The notes: generated from the letters alone by a model not told the origin. 64,000 nucleotides of DNA from Providencia alcalifaciens (GCF_915403165.1 NZ_OU659204.1:1240001-1304000), one strand, 5' to 3'; counted from the stretch's first letter, positions 1 through 9,552 are shown. Made by a program: numbers and translations.

Positions 1-511
1 ATGGATAAGGGACTTGAACCGCATTTTCAGTTTGTTGACCGAAATGTTCTTCATCGACGATAAAACCACCGCCAATGGAGTAATAATTCTTGGTATACAG
101 AACGTTATCGCCATCAAATGCGGTAATTGTCATTCCGTTTTCGTGTAATGGTAGGTTGGTTGAATGGAAATTCATCCCACCTTCCGTTGGGAAATCGACT
201 TCATGTTGACCATTTGCCAGCAGTAGTTTGCCAGTTTGCTCAACATTGCGCATAAATGCTGGGATAGCATCAATATCAATTGTATCAGGCAGATTACCCG
301 CTAACCCCATAATAATCGCCATATCTGTGGCGTGACCTTTACCTGTTAGTGATAAAGAGCCATAAACATCAACAGAAATGCGTGTGGTTTTAGTGAGAAG
401 ATTTTGCTGGATAAGGTCATCGACAAACTGCTTACCGGCTTTCATAGGGCCGACAGTGTGTGAGCTGGATGGTCCGATACCGATTTTAAAAATGTCGAAT
501 ACGCTAATCAT
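1..511 (-). CDS. sdaB: L-serine ammonia-lyase, N-terminal part (cut by window edge)
   Basis: Deaminates L-serine to pyruvate and ammonia with an oxygen-labile Fe-S cluster. Only the first 170 residues are in the window; the gene runs off the left edge. The N-terminus MISVFDIFKIGIGPSSSHT, with the GPSSSHT motif followed by GPMKAG, is typical of the iron-sulfur serine dehydratase beta domain. The ATG at 511 is preceded by AGGAAG. It lies downstream of the serine transporter gene sdaC on the same strand, as in the E. coli sdaCB operon, so sdaB is preferred over sdaA or tdcG; the paralogue choice rests on context. Confidence 0.92.
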   Translation of the reverse strand, partial: MISVFDIFKIGIGPSSSHTVGPMKAGKQFVDDLIQQNLLTKTTRISVDVYGSLSLTGKGHATDMAIIMGLAGNLPDTIDIDAIPAFMRNVEQTGKLLLANGQHEVDFPTEGGMNFHSTNLPLHENGMTITAFDGDNVLYTKNYYSIGGGFIVDEEHFGQQTENAVQVPYP

Positions 512-593
512 ATTCTGTCTTCCTATATTGAAGGATCCCCATCAAACTGCCAATTACAGGGTATTTGTTGTCAGTAGGATGATTATAGAACAT

Positions 594-630
594 CCCTCAA
601 CTAACCCGATTGATATAGGTTAATTGAGGG
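594..630 (-). other. Inverted repeat between sdaC and sdaB
   Basis: CCCTCAACTAACC (594-606) pairs with GGTTAATTGAGGG (618-630), with one mismatch and an 11-base loop. It lies in the 154-bp gap between the sdaC stop and the sdaB start. There is no T-run on either side, so it is more likely an mRNA structure that tunes expression within the operon than a full terminator. Confidence 0.45.
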
Positions 631-665
631 CTTAAATTGACTGAATTATTTGCTGGTTTTTTTAA

Positions 666-1982
666 TTAGAAGAATAACTTGTAGACTGCTGCGGAGATAG
701 CGACCAGTCCCATGATAACGATGAAGATATTGCTGAGTTTACCAGAGTATTTACGCATTGCAGGTACTTTGCTAATTGCATACATTGGCATTAAGAACAG
801 CAGGATTGCGATAACTGGGCCACCCAGACTTTCAATGATATCCAGTACACCAGGGTTTAATGTTGCGACAATCCAAGTTGTCACTAACATGAACAGTGCA
901 GTACCACGATTTAATTTTTTGACATCAACCGTTTTGCCTTTTGCACGATATGCACGCTCAACTAAACCATTGAAACCTTCACGAGCACCTAAGTAGTGGC
1001 CTAAGAATGATTTGATGATAGCGATAAAGGCGATAATAGCGGCTGCATACTTGATGAATGGCTGATCAAAGTAGCCAGACAGGTAGTCAAGGATACTGAT
1101 GTTTTGCGCTTTAGCTGCAGCAAGGTCTGCTGAAGACAGTGTGAATACACAGCTGATGACGAAGAACATGACAGTCAGAACCATCAGAATGTGTGCAGAA
1201 GCGAGAATGCGTGAACATTTTTTCTCAGCTGCTTCATCATACTCTTCACGTTTTGCAACAGAGAATGCAGAGATGATTGGTGAGTGGTTAAACGCGAACA
1301 CCATGACTGGGATTGTTAACCAGATAGTGATCCAAATGCTTTGTCCACCCGATGCTTTAGCCGCTTCAGTTACGCTATCTAAAGATAATGTGCTCAGAAC
1401 ATCGGTGCTCCAATGTGGAACCATGTACAGAGAGAAAGCGACCAGTACGGCGATGAATGGGAACACCAGCATACTCATGACTTTAACAATGTATTTTTCA
1501 CCGAATGCAACAATGGCCATGACGCCACCGACTAAAATCAGTGCTAGCAACCAACGAGGTGGTGCACCAACGCCTAATAGTTCAGTCAGGAATTTGTTGA
1601 CGTTGTTGGTAATAGAAACGCCATAAACTAACAGAATAGGATAAATTGCAAAGAAATAGAGCAGAGTGATCCAGTTACCTGCTGTGCGACCAAAGTGTTC
1701 TTCTACAACTTCAGTGATATCACCATCTTTCTTTGAACCAGAAAGTACGAAACGGGTTAAACCACGGTGTGCGAAGAAGGTCATTGGGAAGGCAAGTACT
1801 AACATCAGTAATACTGGCAGTAATCCACTCATACCCGCATTGATAGGTAAGAATAAAACACCAGCGCCGATGGCGGTCCCATAAAGACCGAGCATCCACA
1901 CGGTATCTGTTTTACGCCAAGCGGTAGCATTCCCTGTTTGCGAGGCTGTTTTGTTGATGGAACCAACTTTTGTTGTATCCAT
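666..1982 (-). CDS. sdaC: Serine/proton symporter SdaC
   Basis: Inner-membrane serine uptake carrier of the hydroxy/aromatic amino acid permease (HAAAP) family, about 11 membrane helices over 438 residues. It is near-identical in pattern to E. coli SdaC, for example WRKTDTVWMLGLYGTAIGAG near the N-terminus, the FNHSPIISAF segment, and MPMYAISKVPAMRKYSG near the C-terminus. A longer reading from a TTG is possible, but the ATG at 1982 has GGAG six bases upstream and is preferred. It feeds serine to the downstream dehydratase gene, making a serine uptake and degradation unit. Confidence 0.95.
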   Translation of the reverse strand: MDTTKVGSINKTASQTGNATAWRKTDTVWMLGLYGTAIGAGVLFLPINAGMSGLLPVLLMLVLAFPMTFFAHRGLTRFVLSGSKKDGDITEVVEEHFGRTAGNWITLLYFFAIYPILLVYGVSITNNVNKFLTELLGVGAPPRWLLALILVGGVMAIVAFGEKYIVKVMSMLVFPFIAVLVAFSLYMVPHWSTDVLSTLSLDSVTEAAKASGGQSIWITIWLTIPVMVFAFNHSPIISAFSVAKREEYDEAAEKKCSRILASAHILMVLTVMFFVISCVFTLSSADLAAAKAQNISILDYLSGYFDQPFIKYAAAIIAFIAIIKSFLGHYLGAREGFNGLVERAYRAKGKTVDVKKLNRGTALFMLVTTWIVATLNPGVLDIIESLGGPVIAILLFLMPMYAISKVPAMRKYSGKLSNIFIVIMGLVAISAAVYKLFF

Positions 1983-2842
1983 AATAGTCTCCAAAAATAA
2001 AAGTCAAAAATAAAAATTGGGTGCCTATTTCACTAGGCTCTTAATCTTTTTGTACGATTAATCGACGGTTTAATCAGTGGTTAGTAAATAAACAATCGGT
2101 TAATACACTGTCTAGCCATTAATAATGGTTTTATACGTAACAATCTGATTGGAAATAAAACTAAGATGAATATGAAATTCATTTTCAATCAGTTTTGTAA
2201 TTTTATAAGTAATTTTTAAAAGTGGATTTTGAGTGTGAGAATCTACATTTTAGCAGAACAAAATGCCGTGATCATTATCTCAAAAGAGAAATATCCCCCA
2301 TGTTTATCAGCTTACAGTGAATTTTGTAAAATTGTTAATGAAATTTAACTTAATGCTGGTTTTTATTGGTTTTCGACAATGTTCATAAAATGATTATTCG
2401 ACAAATTCATTTATATAAAAATACAAAACATTAAAACCGTTATCATGTTAATAAAAAATTTAACGTCAATCAGATGATCAATGACTTGAAAATACAGATG
2501 GAAAAACCACTTTATTCGTTGGAGACATCTCAACTTTGAATCTGCTTAACTTGTTGATATTAATTGTTTTTTTACCTTTACATTAATTGATTAATAACGT
2601 GATTAATTTTTTTGATTAATTAATGCTCTTGAGGAATATGTTAATTGTTTTAGGGAATTTAAGATTAGAAATAGAATACTTATTTTTCGTCGCAAAAAAT
2701 AATAAGAAATCGTTACAAAATATTTGTTAATTAATTGTTCTAATGTTTATTTGATAAATTCAAATAAAGTTATTGACGCTAAAAATAAATGAAAACAAAC
2801 TTTGATTTAGCTCAATATTTAATGATGGGAGAAATGAAGGGG
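1983..2842. other. Long AT-rich intergenic region upstream of sdaC
   Basis: About 860 bp with no credible open reading frame, no tRNA and no recognisable small RNA. It is strongly AT-rich, with many TTAAT and AATTA tracts. The part next to 1982 must carry the sdaC promoter. Nothing closer to a consensus CRP or Lrp site could be pinned down by eye. The length and composition suggest decayed DNA or an H-NS-bound region. Confidence 0.5.
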
Positions 2843-2875
2843 AAAGTACTGACACTAATAATAGGTCAGTACTTT
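2843..2875 (-). terminator. Perfect stem-loop after ybjG
   Basis: AAAGTACTGAC (2843-2853) pairs perfectly with GTCAGTACTTT (2865-2875) around an 11-base loop, ten bases after the ybjG stop codon. The minus-strand T-tract is poor (TTTCCCC), so termination may be inefficient. Confidence 0.55.
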
Positions 2876-2885
2876 AAATCACCAA

Positions 2886-3494
2886 TTAAGGTTGCATCCA
2901 TCCTTTACGAATGAGAGAACCAAAGGCTAGTTGGTAAAGGCGAGTGATTGGCTGCTGAATAACGCTGCCGCCCATAGCCCAAATCAGCCGAGATAAGCCG
3001 CAAGAAATAGCACCTAAGATAAATGCACCAATCATGTCTAACGGCCAGTGAACGCCAAGATAAATACGAGACCATGCAATAACGATGGCAGGAACCATAA
3101 AGACGAAGCCAACCCACGTTCTTAGCCAGAATAAGAAAGCAAAAACAAAGGTGAAAACGATAGTTCCATGGTTACTCGGGAAAGATGGCGTTGCATCGTG
3201 ATCTAAGAAATTAGAACCAATTCCCATCACAAAAGGGCGCTCATGTGGTGCAAAATAACCAATCAACCAAGAAATCACTAAGCCAATGACAATGGCGTAA
3301 GCCGTTTTACAGGCAAAGGCACGTTGGCGAGTCATATTTGACTGTGCACCCCAAAACCAACATGCAACAGTAAATAGCGGGAAAATAAGGATCAAGCGTT
3401 TGGCGATCACGGTGGCTAACGCAATAGTACCACTTGCGGACTCAGGCGTTGCGTTGATCAGATTAAAAAGATCCAGATTTAGTTGTTCCAGCAC
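2886..3494 (-). CDS. ybjG: Undecaprenyl-diphosphatase, PAP2 family
   Basis: Membrane PAP2 phosphatase that recycles undecaprenyl pyrophosphate to the monophosphate carrier of peptidoglycan and O-antigen synthesis. The three PAP2 motifs are visible: HERPF, the PSFPSNHG motif, and SRIYLGVHWPLD with its catalytic histidine. The start is taken as the GTG at 3494, preceded by GAGGT at nine bases, which gives 202 residues beginning MLEQLNLDLFNLINATPES, like E. coli YbjG. An upstream ATG at 3542 would add 16 residues that match nothing in the family. RybB lies just upstream on the same strand. Confidence 0.9.
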   Translation of the reverse strand: MLEQLNLDLFNLINATPESASGTIALATVIAKRLILIFPLFTVACWFWGAQSNMTRQRAFACKTAYAIVIGLVISWLIGYFAPHERPFVMGIGSNFLDHDATPSFPSNHGTIVFTFVFAFLFWLRTWVGFVFMVPAIVIAWSRIYLGVHWPLDMIGAFILGAISCGLSRLIWAMGGSVIQQPITRLYQLAFGSLIRKGWMQP

Positions 3495-3678
3495 GATCAG
3501 AGTACCTCGGACATTAGTTCTCAAGAAGACGGGACATAGCAATGGGAAGGGGGTGAATCAAGACACGCTCTAGACCTTGCTACTCAAGCTGATAAATTTA
3601 CTTTTTGTTAAACATTAACTCAATCAATATTTGCTCAATAACAGTGATTTATCAGGGCAATGCAAAAGTTCCAGACAC

Positions 3679-3754
3679 AAAAAACCCGATAGCATGAAAG
3701 AATCAAATGGCTATCGGGCTCCTCAATATGGGGACATCAAAGAAAAGCAGTGGC
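3679..3754 (-). ncRNA. rybB: RybB small RNA (sigma-E regulon)
   Basis: Hfq-dependent RNA that represses porin mRNAs under envelope stress. The minus strand from 3754 begins GCCACTGCTTTTCTTTGATG, then TCCCCATATTGAGGAGCCCG, which matches the remembered 5' region of enterobacterial RybB, including the 5' seed used for omp mRNA pairing. It ends in a rho-independent terminator with stem CCCGATAGC/GCTATCGGG and six Ts, giving about 76 nt. The terminator stem sequence differs from E. coli but the architecture is the same. Position between grxA and ybjG agrees with E. coli order, where rybB lies in this stretch. Confidence 0.93.
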
Positions 3755-3759
3755 ACTAA

Positions 3760-3788
3760 TTAAGACTACAGCAAAGGAGGAAAGTTCT
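3760..3788 (-). promoter_or_regulatory. Sigma-E promoter of rybB
   Basis: On the minus strand a -35 element AGAACTTT (complement of 3781-3788) is followed about 15 bases later by GTCTTAA (complement of 3760-3766), and the RNA start at 3754 is six bases further on. This fits the sigma-E pattern GGAACTT plus GTCtnAA. Confidence 0.75.
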
Positions 3789-3839
3789 CTCGGTGATCAG
3801 AAAAAGTGCAATTTTTGATGAAAATATTTTTGCATAGCA

Positions 3840-3888
3840 CAAAAAGAAAAAATAAAGCCCCAAATGAAAGGTTCATCTGGAGCTTTAT
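3840..3888 (-). terminator. Rho-independent terminator of grxA
   Basis: On the minus strand an imperfect stem ATAAAGCTCCAGATGAA / TTTCATTTGGGGCTTTAT is followed by TTTTTTCTTTTTG. It lies 25 bp after the grxA stop codon. Confidence 0.85.
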
Positions 3889-3913
3889 AAAAGAAAATGT
3901 TTTGAAATGGTGA

Positions 3914-4177
3914 TTATTTATACAGGTTCAGATTTTCTTTAGCGTATGCTTCAAAATCAGTGCAACCACCGATGTGTTTTTCATCGATAAAGATTTGAGG
4001 AACGGTTTCTACAGTTTTACCAACGGTTTTGGACAGGTCTTCTTTAGAGATACCTTCCGCTTGGATATCAACATAGCGATAATCGAAGTCGTCACGTTCA
4101 TTCTTCAGTTTTTCTGCAAGTTCTTTAGCACGAACACAGTATGGGCAACCAGGGCGACCAAAAATAACAGTGTACAT
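3914..4177 (-). CDS. grxA: Glutaredoxin 1
   Basis: Small cytoplasmic dithiol oxidoreductase that uses glutathione to reduce ribonucleotide reductase and other disulfides. The 87 residues match the family length. The active site C11-P-Y-C14 is intact, as are the TVPQIF cis-proline segment and the GGCTDFEAY glutathione-binding loop. It has AGGAGAT just before the ATG and is divergent from ybjC, as in E. coli. OxyR control is known in E. coli but no site was identified here. Confidence 0.97.
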   Translation of the reverse strand: MYTVIFGRPGCPYCVRAKELAEKLKNERDDFDYRYVDIQAEGISKEDLSKTVGKTVETVPQIFIDEKHIGGCTDFEAYAKENLNLYK

Positions 4178-4369
4178 AATATCTCCTTAAATTTAGAACT
4201 CAGATTCTAATGACTATTCAGATACGAAATAATAATGCCCAATACTATGCCAACATCAGCTTTGAAATAAAAGTTGAATTTTCCTTTCATAGCTATAGGC
4301 AGTATATATAATTTGCTAGTGGTGGTGACGATACTGTCAGTGTAAGGCAATAAAACGAAGGAAAACATC

Positions 4370-4726
4370 ATGGAACAACAGCAAAAACCCACAAAAGAGA
4401 CTAAAGGGACGATGCGCTCATTAGCGGATATGCCAAAACCAGTTCTTTTTCTTGAAGGTATCGGAATATTATTACTCATCACCGTATTACTTGCCACTAA
4501 TGACTATATTACGCTGCCGGAATGGTTAGCCAGCTCTGGCGCAATTGTTTCTATGGTGCTGGTCGGGATGGGCTGTTTAATTCCGGCAATGATTAATATT
4601 ATCTGGCGAGCCGTGCATGGCCTTACTTTTTTGGGTATTGACAATAAATCAGGGGGCGCAAGTCGTGACCGCCGTAATCAGCCAAAAGAGACGACGCGAG
4701 ATGATGATAAACCAGACGAAAAGTAG
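4370..4726 (+). CDS. ybjC: YbjC-like DUF1418 inner-membrane protein
   Basis: Function unknown. It has 118 residues with two hydrophobic helices, about residues 23-43 and 52-76, and a charged C-terminal tail rich in D, K and R. The segment MRSLADMPKPVLFLEGIGIL aligns with the start of E. coli YbjC, and the position divergent from grxA is the same. The ATG at 4370 has AAGGAAAA upstream. E. coli has nfsA and rimK after ybjC, but here ybjN follows directly. Confidence 0.8.
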   Translation: MEQQQKPTKETKGTMRSLADMPKPVLFLEGIGILLLITVLLATNDYITLPEWLASSGAIVSMVLVGMGCLIPAMINIIWRAVHGLTFLGIDNKSGGASRDRRNQPKETTRDDDKPDEK

Positions 4727-4885
4727 AGCAGGTCATGGTTTTACTGGTGTTTAGACTGGCTATGTGTGAAAATTATCCGCTTTCTATTTGTTAGAATGAA
4801 TGATTTGTTAGTATGAATGCTTGCTTGGCATGAATATGGTTATTTTTGGTATATCGCTATTTTGAGTTGAAGAAGGTTATTGATC

Positions 4886-5404
4886 ATGGATTCTATTTGT
4901 TACCCAGATATCTCACAACTACGTGAGTGGCTCGACCAACTCAAAACGTCTTATTTCGAGTGTGATTCTTGTGCGGCTTTGCATCTCCCTCATATGCAAA
5001 ATATTGATGGGATTTTTGATGCTAAATTAGACATTATGAATAATGTGTTAGTACTCTCAGCATTGGCGGAACTTAAACCTACTGCGATTATTACGCTAGT
5101 GGCAAATATTAGCCAAATTAACGCCAGTTCATTAACGGCAAAAGTTTTTCTCGAAATTAATAATGAAAATCTACCTAAATTGGTGGTAAGCCAATCATTT
5201 TCGTTAGAAGCTGGGATTACCTATCGCCAATTTAGCCATTTCTTACAGCAAGCTGAAGAGCAAATTTCCGGTATTGTGTTTGAAATTTTCAGTAATAATC
5301 TGCTGTACGCTAACCAAGATGAATATGAAGAGTTAGCGTCGGATGATAATGATGACGACACTGAATCCGACCTTGATGATAAACCTTCCGTAATTATTCA
5401 CTAA
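4886..5404 (+). CDS. ybjN: YbjN family protein
   Basis: E. coli YbjN is a soluble protein linked to stress and motility regulation; its biochemical role is not settled. This 172-residue protein contains the conserved block [15 protein letters not shown] and [19 protein letters not shown]. It ends in an acidic tail of D and E residues longer than in E. coli. The ATG at 4886 has GAAGAAGG at nine bases and is preferred over the in-frame TTG at 4880. rlmC starts seven bases after the stop, so the two genes are probably cotranscribed. Confidence 0.88.
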   Translation: MDSICYPDISQLREWLDQLKTSYFECDSCAALHLPHMQNIDGIFDAKLDIMNNVLVLSALAELKPTAIITLVANISQINASSLTAKVFLEINNENLPKLVVSQSFSLEAGITYRQFSHFLQQAEEQISGIVFEIFSNNLLYANQDEYEELASDDNDDDTESDLDDKPSVIIH

Positions 5405-5411
5405 ATACCCT

Positions 5412-6539
5412 ATGCATTGTGAAAAATATTTGGCAGGAGAATGTCGCTCCTGTCAGTGGCTAGAATTATCGCCAGAACAGCAAGTTTCCCGTAAACAAGA
5501 TAATCTGCAATCTTTATTGCCTTCTTTGGCGTCATCTTTATTTTTGGTGCCAGTGACGGGGCCATTTGAAGGATTTCGCAATAAAGCCAAAATGGTTGTC
5601 AGTGGTAGCGTTGAAAAACCGATTCTGGGTATTGTTAACCGTGATGGTGATGCTGTCAGTTTAACGGAGTGCCCGTTATATCCCGCTGAATTTTCGCAAA
5701 TCTTCGCGCAGCTTATTCCTTTTATCGCGAGAGCTGGGTTAACCCCCTATAGCATTGAACGTAAGCGCGGTGAGCTAAAATATATTTTGCTGACTCAAAG
5801 CTGGCATACCAAACAATTTATGTTGCGCTTTGTCTTGCGCTCCGATAAAAAAATCGAGCAATTACAAAAAGCATTACCTTGGTTACAAGAAAAATTGCCG
5901 CAATTAGCCGTGATCACCGCCAATATTCAACCCGTACATATGGCTATTTTAGAAGGTGAACAGGAAATTATGTTCACTGAACAACATGTGCTGCGGGATG
6001 AATTTAACCAAGTTCCTCTGTTTATTCGTCCGCAAAGTTTTTTCCAAACTAACCCTATCGTGGCATCTCAGTTATATCAAACTGCTCGAGAGTGGGTAAA
6101 AGAATTGAATATCACTAGCTTATGGGATCTATTTTGCGGTGTGGGTGGCTTTGGTTTGCATTGCGCGGATAAGACGACCAAGCTAACGGGGATTGAAATT
6201 AGTGCGCCAGCTATTGAGTGTGCTCGTCAGTCTGCCCAAGAGCTGGGTTTGCAGCACGTTGAGTTCCAAGCATTAGATTCAACAAATTTTGCAACCAGTC
6301 GCCAAGATATTCCCGATTTAGTGCTGGTGAATCCACCTCGCCGTGGTATCGGTAAGAATTTATGCAACTATTTATCTGATATGCATCCTGAGTATATTCT
6401 TTATTCCAGCTGTAATGCTCAAACCATGGCGAAAGATTTTGAGTTATTATCAGGGTATGAAGTTTGCAAAGTTCAACTGTTTGATATGTTCCCGCATACC
6501 GCACACTATGAAGTATTGAGCTTATTGAAACGAAAATAG
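5412..6539 (+). CDS. rlmC: 23S rRNA (uracil-747-C5)-methyltransferase
   Basis: SAM-dependent RNA m5U methyltransferase acting on U747 of 23S rRNA. Its 375 residues equal the E. coli protein in length. N-terminal cysteines C3, C12 and C15 belong to the 4Fe-4S cluster motif. The SAM motif [14 protein letters not shown] is near residue 240, the VNPPRRG motif near 305, and the catalytic cysteine lies in SSCNAQT near 335. It overlaps nothing and ends at a 10-bp hairpin shared with the convergent accessory gene. Confidence 0.96.
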   Translation: MHCEKYLAGECRSCQWLELSPEQQVSRKQDNLQSLLPSLASSLFLVPVTGPFEGFRNKAKMVVSGSVEKPILGIVNRDGDAVSLTECPLYPAEFSQIFAQLIPFIARAGLTPYSIERKRGELKYILLTQSWHTKQFMLRFVLRSDKKIEQLQKALPWLQEKLPQLAVITANIQPVHMAILEGEQEIMFTEQHVLRDEFNQVPLFIRPQSFFQTNPIVASQLYQTAREWVKELNITSLWDLFCGVGGFGLHCADKTTKLTGIEISAPAIECARQSAQELGLQHVEFQALDSTNFATSRQDIPDLVLVNPPRRGIGKNLCNYLSDMHPEYILYSSCNAQTMAKDFELLSGYEVCKVQLFDMFPHTAHYEVLSLLKRK

Positions 6540-6546
6540 TGACTAA

Positions 6547-6572
6547 AATAGATAGGTTTACGCCTATCTATT
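6547..6572. terminator. Bidirectional stem-loop between rlmC and the accessory gene
   Basis: AATAGATAGG (6547-6556) pairs perfectly with CCTATCTATT (6563-6572) with a six-base loop, starting eight bases after the rlmC stop. It overlaps the stop codon of the convergent gene. There is no long T-run, so strength is uncertain. Confidence 0.55.
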
Positions 6573-7964
6573 ATGGATTTCTCCATATTTATCAATAGAC
6601 AAATTGCCTTTTTTGTTTTTTATTAATGGGAGCTTCTCAGCAACGGTTAATATCATCTTTTCAACATCCGTTTCAGTTGAGTAGATGTTCCATTTCCTCT
6701 TTAATCCCACAATCGACAATTGAGTTTCACTGTTTATTGAGTCATGTTTTTTTAGCTTCATTTTGAAATTTTCTGATAATGCTATTTCTATTTTATTCTT
6801 TATTAGAGATTTTTTTATATTATCTTGGATTTCATTATTGGTAAGTGAGAATAATTTTATTCTATTGTGACTATCAGTTTTTTTCTGCATAGATCTGACA
6901 TTAAGGAGAATTTGACCAGCATAAGAGCGCTCGGTTTCCCTATTGATATTAAACTCATTAAAAATTTGGGATAACTGATTGAAAAAGATGTAGCTATCTT
7001 TAGAAATTAAAATTCCTTCATTGGGATCAAAAAATTTATATGTCACTTTTTGGTCACAACGATGCGCTGATATGGCCATACAGTGATTTAGGCTAGCAAG
7101 AAGGCAGTAATAATAGTCGTTTTTTTCTATTGAATTATTAATATCCAGTTCAATTTGAGAGAGTGTTTTTAATTCTCCATCTTGGTTAGTATTATGTCTA
7201 TCTTCTAGTGTATAGCTATTATCATTGATTAACCCGAAACGCACTTTTCTAGCCGCTGATGTAAGGGTGATTTTTTCTACTTCATATCGAATAAATGAGG
7301 CTAGAATTAGCTTGGCATCATTGATGGTTAATGGTTTATTGTTTGCTAATTGTTTTTGGACTTTAGCCATGTTTTCTTTGGATAAATATAAATTTTCAGT
7401 GTTATTTTTATTAAGTACTTTATTTATGTAAAAATCTATATTGGCAGGGAAATCATAATCACTGAGAAACGTATTGGGTTCATTCAATCTTTGAGCGATT
7501 TCAGGTGCTTGAAGTAAGTTAATTAGATACGCAATATTTTTCTCCTCAGTATTTATTTCTCTCAGCGTAAAATCATTTATATCTAATAATAGATTATTCA
7601 ATTCGGTGGCATTTCCATGATCTATTTGTTCATTGATGGCTTGATGAATTAACACGTTAAATTCTGCGAATCTGATCTGCTTAGTTAAATTTAAAAGATA
7701 CTCATCGAGTGTATCTTGAGGTTCTTCATAATGGATTAGAGTGTCCAAGGACTCATTTATCTTCTCTATATATTGAGTGCCACGGTTATTGTTCTCATGC
7801 ATCAGAAAACAAGTGGAAAGGCCACGGCAAATACCCACTTGAATAGGACTAATATTTGAGACTTTGACAAGTTTATTTTCAAATAGATTGGGAATATTAG
7901 TGGCAATGTAATCAACAATAGGTGCTTGCTGAAAAGGAATGGAAAATTTAACTTGTGTAATCAT
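6564..7964 (-). CDS. Putative YopT-like (peptidase C58) cysteine protease
   Basis: Not a recognised named gene. It has 466 residues, no signal peptide and no membrane helix. The residues suggest a papain-fold C58 peptidase: a cysteine in GICRGLS (C46), a histidine in NHCMAIS (H294) and an aspartate in FFDPNEG (D313), in the order Cys-His-Asp and with the family-like FFDPN motif. In Yersinia YopT, C58 cleaves prenylated Rho GTPases, but the long 248-residue spacing from Cys to His and the extra 150-residue C-terminus are unlike YopT, so the substrate cannot be inferred. The coding sequence is visibly more AT-rich than its neighbours and sits alone between rlmC and the art operon, a site without such a gene in E. 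coli, so lateral acquisition is likely. AAGGT precedes the ATG at seven bases. Family assignment is an inference from motifs. Confidence 0.6.
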   Translation of the reverse strand: MITQVKFSIPFQQAPIVDYIATNIPNLFENKLVKVSNISPIQVGICRGLSTCFLMHENNNRGTQYIEKINESLDTLIHYEEPQDTLDEYLLNLTKQIRFAEFNVLIHQAINEQIDHGNATELNNLLLDINDFTLREINTEEKNIAYLINLLQAPEIAQRLNEPNTFLSDYDFPANIDFYINKVLNKNNTENLYLSKENMAKVQKQLANNKPLTINDAKLILASFIRYEVEKITLTSAARKVRFGLINDNSYTLEDRHNTNQDGELKTLSQIELDINNSIEKNDYYYCLLASLNHCMAISAHRCDQKVTYKFFDPNEGILISKDSYIFFNQLSQIFNEFNINRETERSYAGQILLNVRSMQKKTDSHNRIKLFSLTNNEIQDNIKKSLIKNKIEIALSENFKMKLKKHDSINSETQLSIVGLKRKWNIYSTETDVEKMILTVAEKLPLIKNKKGNLSIDKYGEIHNR

Positions 7965-8081
7965 CTAGATAACCTTATTTAATCGGTATAATGTTGCAAT
8001 GATTCATGCTACCAATATAAAAAAGGTCTATCTTTCAAAAAGCAATATATAGAAATGATTAGCTATGTATGTTTTTAATAC

Positions 8082-8114
8082 AAAAAAGCTTGGCATAAGA
8101 CCAAGCTTTTTCAT
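8082..8114 (-). terminator. Terminator of the art operon
   Basis: AAAAAAGCTTGG (8082 onward) pairs with CCAAGCTTTTT around a seven-base loop, 20 bp after the artM stop. A T-run follows on the minus strand (and a shorter one on the plus strand), so it can act in both directions. Confidence 0.85.
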
Positions 8115-8134
8115 TTAAATACAATCTGTTAATT

Positions 8135-8803
8135 TTAACTACGATGTTCAAAAGCCAGCGCTTTACGCTCAATCAGACGCATAATTAACGTCAGAATCGC
8201 ATTCACCACAAGATAGATAATACCTGCTGCGACAAACGCCATGACATCCCATGTTTGCCCAAATACTTGGCTACTGTAGCCCATAATATCTAGCATCGTA
8301 ATGGTACTGGCGAGAGAGGTACTTTTGAAAATCAGCACCACTTCGTTGGAATAGGATGAAAGCGAACGTTTAAACGCATAAGGGAGAATAATTCGCATGG
8401 TTTGCAGCTTATTCATACCCAACGCTTGGCAAGATTGCCACTGACCCGATGGAATAGCTTTTACCGCACCATGGAATAACAGCGTGGAGTAGGCTGCACT
8501 GTTTAATGCTAATGCCACCATCGCACAAATCCATGGCGTCGAAATAAATTCCCACAGCATTGGGTAATCTTGCAGTGACTTAAATTGGCTCGGGCCATTA
8601 TAAATCAAGAAGAATTGCACCAATAACGGCGTACCAGTGAATAGGGTGATGTACACCTTAACGGCTTGCGAAACGACAGGAGTTTTGAGGGATAAGATCA
8701 GCGTAAAGAAGATGGCTAAGATAAAAGCCACCAATAATGCACTGAAGGTCAGTGACAAGCTGGTCGGTAATCCCGGTAATATTTGCAGAATTAGATCGAT
8801 CAT
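8135..8803 (-). CDS. artM: Arginine ABC transporter permease ArtM
   Basis: Inner-membrane permease half of the arginine importer, 222 residues with about five helices. It carries the His/Arg-type BPD permease EAA loop ([25 protein letters not shown]), which contacts ArtP. The start ATG overlaps the artQ stop as ATGA, so the two permeases are translationally coupled. It is the last gene of artPIQM, followed by a strong terminator. Confidence 0.96.
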   Translation of the reverse strand: MIDLILQILPGLPTSLSLTFSALLVAFILAIFFTLILSLKTPVVSQAVKVYITLFTGTPLLVQFFLIYNGPSQFKSLQDYPMLWEFISTPWICAMVALALNSAAYSTLLFHGAVKAIPSGQWQSCQALGMNKLQTMRIILPYAFKRSLSSYSNEVVLIFKSTSLASTITMLDIMGYSSQVFGQTWDVMAFVAAGIIYLVVNAILTLIMRLIERKALAFEHRS

Positions 8804-9540
8804 TTCGCATCACTCCGTTCAAAACGAGTGGTGCGCAGTTCAATACGTTTTAGCACCAATTGGCTTAATAGGGTGATAGCGAGGTAAATCAGTCCCACAA
8901 TAGCGTACCAAGTAAACGGTTCATGGGTACGGTTCACGATGGTTTTGGTCTGCAGCATTAAGTCGTTGACGCTAATTAAGGAGACTAACGCGGTATCTTT
9001 GAGTAACACTAACCACTGGTTACCTAAACCCGGAAGGGCATGACGCCACATTTGCGGCATGATATAGCGAAAGAAAATGGTACGTTTGCTTAATCCAAGC
9101 GCTAATCCCGCTTCCCATTGACCATAAGGCACGGCTTTCAATGCACCACGCAAGGTCTGTGAGGCGTAAGACGCATATAACAGTGCGAGCGCAACCACAC
9201 CACAGAAGAATGGTGTGTAGTCAAATTCACCGCTGTCAGCAAAGAAAATGCTCGGGTCAATTTGGAGTGTGCCTTGCCAGAAACCTAAGTTAATGGCGAT
9301 ACCATCACCTAACAGGTTAATAAGCTGGAGCGTTCCAAAATAGACAAACAGCACCACCAGTAGTTCAGGTAAACCACGGATCAGCGTGACCCAGCAGGTA
9401 CCTAAAAAGGCGAGAGGTTTGAACCGAACAGATTCCCATGCGGTAAATAGCATCGCGAGAACCAATCCAAGGACTAGTGCTAAAACGGCAAGGCCGACGG
9501 TAATACCGGCGGCACTTGCTAAAAAGAATAAATCATTCAT
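8800..9540 (-). CDS. artQ: Arginine ABC transporter permease ArtQ
   Basis: Second permease subunit, 246 residues, pairing with ArtM in the membrane. The EAA loop appears as [21 protein letters not shown]. The N-terminal helix and [18 protein letters not shown] helix fit the family. Twelve bases separate it from the upstream binding protein gene. Confidence 0.96.
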   Translation of the reverse strand: MNDLFFLASAAGITVGLAVLALVLGLVLAMLFTAWESVRFKPLAFLGTCWVTLIRGLPELLVVLFVYFGTLQLINLLGDGIAINLGFWQGTLQIDPSIFFADSGEFDYTPFFCGVVALALLYASYASQTLRGALKAVPYGQWEAGLALGLSKRTIFFRYIMPQMWRHALPGLGNQWLVLLKDTALVSLISVNDLMLQTKTIVNRTHEPFTWYAIVGLIYLAITLLSQLVLKRIELRTTRFERSDAK

Positions 9541-9552
9541 TAATTATATCGA

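Noticed and set aside
4207..4497. Minus-strand open frame overlapping ybjC
   Set aside because: Shadow of the ybjC coding region, no family similarity recognised.
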